From: Desulfobulbaceae bacterium
GTDB lineage: Bacteria > Desulfobacterota > Desulfobulbia > Desulfobulbales > Desulfocapsaceae
Assembly (NCBI GenBank): GCA_030599175.1
Contig: JAUVON010000137.1
Span: 1 to 7,216, forward strand
Reading direction: 5' to 3'
Length of the DNA stretch: 7,216 nt
Shown: positions 4,299 to 7,216 of the stretch, in pieces
How positions within the stretch are numbered: position 1 is the stretch's first letter
Layout: each line of letters opens with the position of its first letter
Made by a program: the position numbers and the translations under genes
Notes under the pieces: generated by a model
What the model saw: only the letters and a program-made list of their open reading frames with translations
The model's database searches: none
Told to the model about the DNA's origin: nothing

Positions 4299-7216
4299 TT
4301 ACTCTCCGGTAGAAAGACACCAGTCATATGCATTCCTGAACATCTGCATCCAGGGGGATACCTGCAGGTCTTTCATCTCTTCGGGCAGATAATGAGCCTG
4401 CCATGGCAGAAACACCCGTTCAGGATGAGGCATCAGGGCCAGATGTCTGCCGTCGGCAGAACAGAGAGCTGCCAACCCTTCGGGGGAGCCATTGGGATTA
4501 AACGGATATTTCTCAGTTGATTCTCCATTGTCATCAACATAGACAAGTGGGGTCAGCCCCTCCTTTTTCACCTTTTCTAGAATCTTCTCATCGGGAAAGT
4601 GGAGCCGCCCTTCGCCATGATCCACATGGATACCAAAGACCAGCCCTTCCATTCCTTTTAACATCATAGCCTGACTGTCCTGCACCTTCACCGTGGTCCA
4701 GCGTGATTCAAAGCGCCCGGAGTTGTTGGCAACAAATCGAGGTTGCCGCTCTGGTTCAAGACCCGGTTCAGGTACCCAGCCCAGAAGACCGAAGAGCTGA
4801 CAGCCGTTGCAGATCCCTAAGGTAAAAGTATCCGGTCGATTATAAAAATCGTCAAACATCTGTTTGAGCCGGGAGTTAAAAAGAATGGTAGCCGCCCACC
4901 CTTTTGCAGATTCAGGAACATCCGCGTAAGAAAAACCGCCCACCGCAGCAAGCCCCCTGAACTGCTCAAGACTGACCGCACCTGTGAGCAGATCATTCAT
5001 GCAGACATCCCATGGCTCAAAACCGGCTGCATAAAAGGCTGAACTCATCTCCCGATCGGAATTCGACCCCTCATCCCTCAATATAGCAACCCTGGGTTTA
5101 TCAACCCGTTCTAAAAGTGCAGCAGGAGCTGGTTCCGGTGTAAAACTTAAATGATAGGAAGGCCCCTTTCTATTATAGATATTTTCCTTTTCCTGCTCAA
5201 CACAAGTGAGATCAGCCTGCAGTCGCTCAAGCTGATAACTTGTCTCTTCCCACCAGCTCCTCAGCACTACCATCTTCTCGTGGAGAACGGATTCATTGTT
5301 ATAGCTGATTGAAATCTGTTGATCTTTGGTTGTCCTGCCAAGTTCTATACAGTCCACTTTGTTTTTAGAGAGAATCTCTTCAACCTTTTTTTGATTTTCA
5401 TCGCTGCACTCAACAACAAGGCCGAGTTCCTCAGAAAAAAGTGCTTCAAAAACGGTGCCGGAGCCACTCAAGTTTAGATCAAGACCACAGTTCCCGCTAA
5501 AAGCCATCTCAAGCAGGGTCGTAATAAGCCCGCCGTCACTGCGATCGTGACCGGCAAAGATCAACCCCTCGGCTATCAATTCCTGTACCGCCAGAAAACT
5601 GTTCTTGAGGAGCATGGTATCTTCAACATCGGGACTCTTATCCCCAACCTGGCCCGAGACCTGGGCCAAACCACTTCCTCCCAGCCGGTTACGGCCCCCG
5701 CCAAGATCAATAAAAAGCAGCCTGGATCCTGGATATTTGACATCAGGAGTGATAACCTTTCTAATATCAGGCACTGCCGCATAGACCGAAATGACAAGCT
5801 CACGGGGAGATTTAACAGTTTCACCCCCAACCATGGTCGCCATGGAAAGACTGTCCTTGCCGCCATCCACAGCCATACCGACATCAATCATTATATCCCG
5901 CATCGCCCCGGCTGCATCGTAGATAGCTGCACCCTCACCCGGAAGCTTTGGCGCCCACATCCAGTTAGCGGAACATTTCACCTGCTGTGGATCCTCAATC
6001 TTTGCCCAAACCAGATTGGTGAGTGACTCACCCACCGCCATTCGTGCGCCAGCCGCAGGATCCACCAGCATCTTGATAGACTGTTCTCCTATGGCCGTGG
6101 CTATTCCTGTATGACCAAAATGGCTCTGGGCCACCACAGCAACATCACTCACAGTAAGCTGCAGAGGACCGCAGCATTGCTGCTGGGCAATCAGCCCAGT
6201 AACCGCTCTATCAACCTTATTTGTTAAAAACCTCTTGGAGCCGACAGACACCAGCCGAAGCACATCCTTTAAGGCAGAAGATACTGTCAGGTCACCGGGA
6301 AGGCTTACCTCCCTGCCGTCTGAAGGTATTCTTTTATCTTCAAAGGTTTTCTGGGGAATATCTCCAAGCAGAGTATCAAGGTCTATATCCACAGGAGTTG
6401 ATCCATCCAGACTATCATGGAGGACAAACCTCAGATCGCCGGTCACCTCACCAAGGAGTTCACAATTCACCTTTTCTCTATCGCAGATAGCCTGGAACTG
6501 TTCGATATTCTCCGGCCTGATCAGAAATCCAGTTCTTTCCTGGTATTCCGCCACATAAATTTCCAGAACAGACATGGTGGGGTCACCCACCCGGATATTC
6601 CGGATCTCCACCCTGCCGCCCGATTTCTCCACCAGTTCCTTCAATACATTGGCAGGCCCACCTGCCCCCTGGTCATGGATAACATCAATCAGCGTCTTAT
6701 CTCCCATCTCATTGCAGGCCCGGATAACACGGTTCATCTTCTGTTCCATCTCCGCGTCACCACGCTGGACCGCATTGAAGTCAAGGCTTGATTCGTTCTC
6801 CCCCTGCAGCATACTGGATGCGGCGCCACCGCCAAAGCCAACCCTGTAGGCGGGGCCACCAACCTGAACGATAAGCATCCCCTTTTCTTCTCTGGCCTTT
6901 TCTGTATGACGGGCGTCAATCTGACCTACCCCCCCGGTAAACATGATCGGCTTTAAAAAACCCCACCTGTCACCATTTTCAAGACGCATATCAAAAGATC
7001 TGGTAAAACCCTGAATAAGCGGTTCACCAAATTTATTTCCATAATCTGAGGCACCATTGCTGGCTTCAATTTCAATCTCCAGTGGTGATGCCAGATTATC
7101 CGGACGGGAATAATCATTTTCCCAACCCAGCTCATAACCGGGAATATTCAGATTGCCAACGCAGTAGCCGGCAGTACCGGCAATCACCAGACCGCCCTGC
7201 CCCGTTCCCTGGACAT
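4299..7216 (-). CDS. purL: Phosphoribosylformylglycinamidine (FGAM) synthase, long single-chain PurL, N-terminus outside window
   Basis: PurL converts FGAR, glutamine and ATP to FGAM in the fourth step of de novo purine synthesis. The frame is open to the right edge; the GTG at 7185-7187 is internal, since upstream codons read VQGTGQGGL before IAGTAGYCVGNLNIPGY. About 971 residues are visible of an expected ~1300. Counting from that GTG, there is the end of the first AIRS domain, then an AIRS_C domain from ~103 (VGGPAYRVGFGGGAASS) with HDQGAGGPANVLKELV (171-186). A second AIRS domain follows (~300-480) with GEGAA (417-421) and DGGKDSLSMA (441-450), then a second AIRS_C (~488-620). A class I glutaminase domain (~697-962) carries GICNGCQ (791-797; nucleophile C793) and PHPER (920-924; H921, E923). 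The glutaminase triad and synthase motifs are intact, so the enzyme should be active and glutamine-dependent. The motifs look eukaryotic-type rather than E. coli-type. It runs convergently to the glycerate kinase; its promoter lies outside the window. Confidence 0.97.
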   Translation of the reverse strand, partial: VQGTGQGGLVIAGTAGYCVGNLNIPGYELGWENDYSRPDNLASPLEIEIEASNGASDYGNKFGEPLIQGFTRSFDMRLENGDRWGFLKPIMFTGGVGQIDARHTEKAREEKGMLIVQVGGPAYRVGFGGGAASSMLQGENESSLDFNAVQRGDAEMEQKMNRVIRACNEMGDKTLIDVIHDQGAGGPANVLKELVEKSGGRVEIRNIRVGDPTMSVLEIYVAEYQERTGFLIRPENIEQFQAICDREKVNCELLGEVTGDLRFVLHDSLDGSTPVDIDLDTLLGDIPQKTFEDKRIPSDGREVSLPGDLTVSSALKDVLRLVSVGSKRFLTNKVDRAVTGLIAQQQCCGPLQLTVSDVAVVAQSHFGHTGIATAIGEQSIKMLVDPAAGARMAVGESLTNLVWAKIEDPQQVKCSANWMWAPKLPGEGAAIYDAAGAMRDIMIDVGMAVDGGKDSLSMATMVGGETVKSPRELVISVYAAVPDIRKVITPDVKYPGSRLLFIDLGGGRNRLGGSGLAQVSGQVGDKSPDVEDTMLLKNSFLAVQELIAEGLIFAGHDRSDGGLITTLLEMAFSGNCGLDLNLSGSGTVFEALFSEELGLVVECSDENQKKVEEILSKNKVDCIELGRTTKDQQISISYNNESVLHEKMVVLRSWWEETSYQLERLQADLTCVEQEKENIYNRKGPSYHLSFTPEPAPAALLERVDKPRVAILRDEGSNSDREMSSAFYAAGFEPWDVCMNDLLTGAVSLEQFRGLAAVGGFSYADVPESAKGWAATILFNSRLKQMFDDFYNRPDTFTLGICNGCQLFGLLGWVPEPGLEPERQPRFVANNSGRFESRWTTVKVQDSQAMMLKGMEGLVFGIHVDHGEGRLHFPDEKILEKVKKEGLTPLVYVDDNGESTEKYPFNPNGSPEGLAALCSADGRHLALMPHPERVFLPWQAHYLPEEMKDLQVSPWMQMFRNAYDWCLSTGE

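Noticed and set aside
5547..6026. 159-codon open frame on the plus strand inside purL
   Set aside because: It is antisense to intact, strongly conserved PurL motifs and has no recognisable protein features; the same applies to the plus-strand frames at 6221-6849.
7185..7187. GTG as the start of purL on the minus strand
   Set aside because: Upstream codons continue the conserved GTGxGG.VIAGTAG motif to the window edge, and a start here would remove about 300 essential residues.

Overview
The window reads as chromosomal DNA from a Gram-negative bacterium. It encodes a signal-peptide-bearing outer-membrane barrel, a LolD/MacB-type ABC system, and the long single-chain PurL typical of Gram-negative bacteria and eukaryotes. 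Moderate GC and a dRS3-like CATTCCCGC...GCGGGAATCCAG palindrome would fit a Desulfobacterota-type genome, but that placement is a weak inference. There are no rRNA, tRNA, CRISPR, phage or transposase genes.

Layout. Positions 1-704 (+) hold the 3' part of an FtsX/MacB-type permease, open at the left edge. Positions 705-895 are non-coding and carry a compact nested inverted-repeat element: a perfect 28-bp inverted repeat inside a weaker 17-bp terminal inverted repeat, with an 8-bp direct repeat at its borders. Positions 896-1582 (+) encode the partner ABC ATPase. Positions 1579-2856 (+), overlapping the ATPase by 4 nt, encode a predicted outer-membrane beta-barrel. Positions 2894-4243 (+) encode a class II (MOFRL family) glycerate 2-kinase. 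A 55-nt gap holding an imperfect hairpin separates it from the convergent purL on the minus strand (4299-7216), which is complete at its C-terminus but missing roughly its first 300 residues beyond the right edge.

How the genes work together. The first three genes look like one trans-envelope unit. The permease and ATPase would form an inner-membrane, LolCDE/MacB-like machine that acts mechanically on periplasmic or membrane-anchored cargo, and the translationally coupled barrel would be its outer-membrane partner. The cargo is unknown. The repeat element has landed between permease and ATPase genes. The glycerate kinase (central carbon) and PurL (purine synthesis) are housekeeping enzymes with no obvious link to the ABC unit.

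The points most worth a second look are the nested repeat element, the ABC/beta-barrel pairing, and the PurL, whose signature motifs look like the eukaryotic (human PFAS) form rather than the E. coli form.
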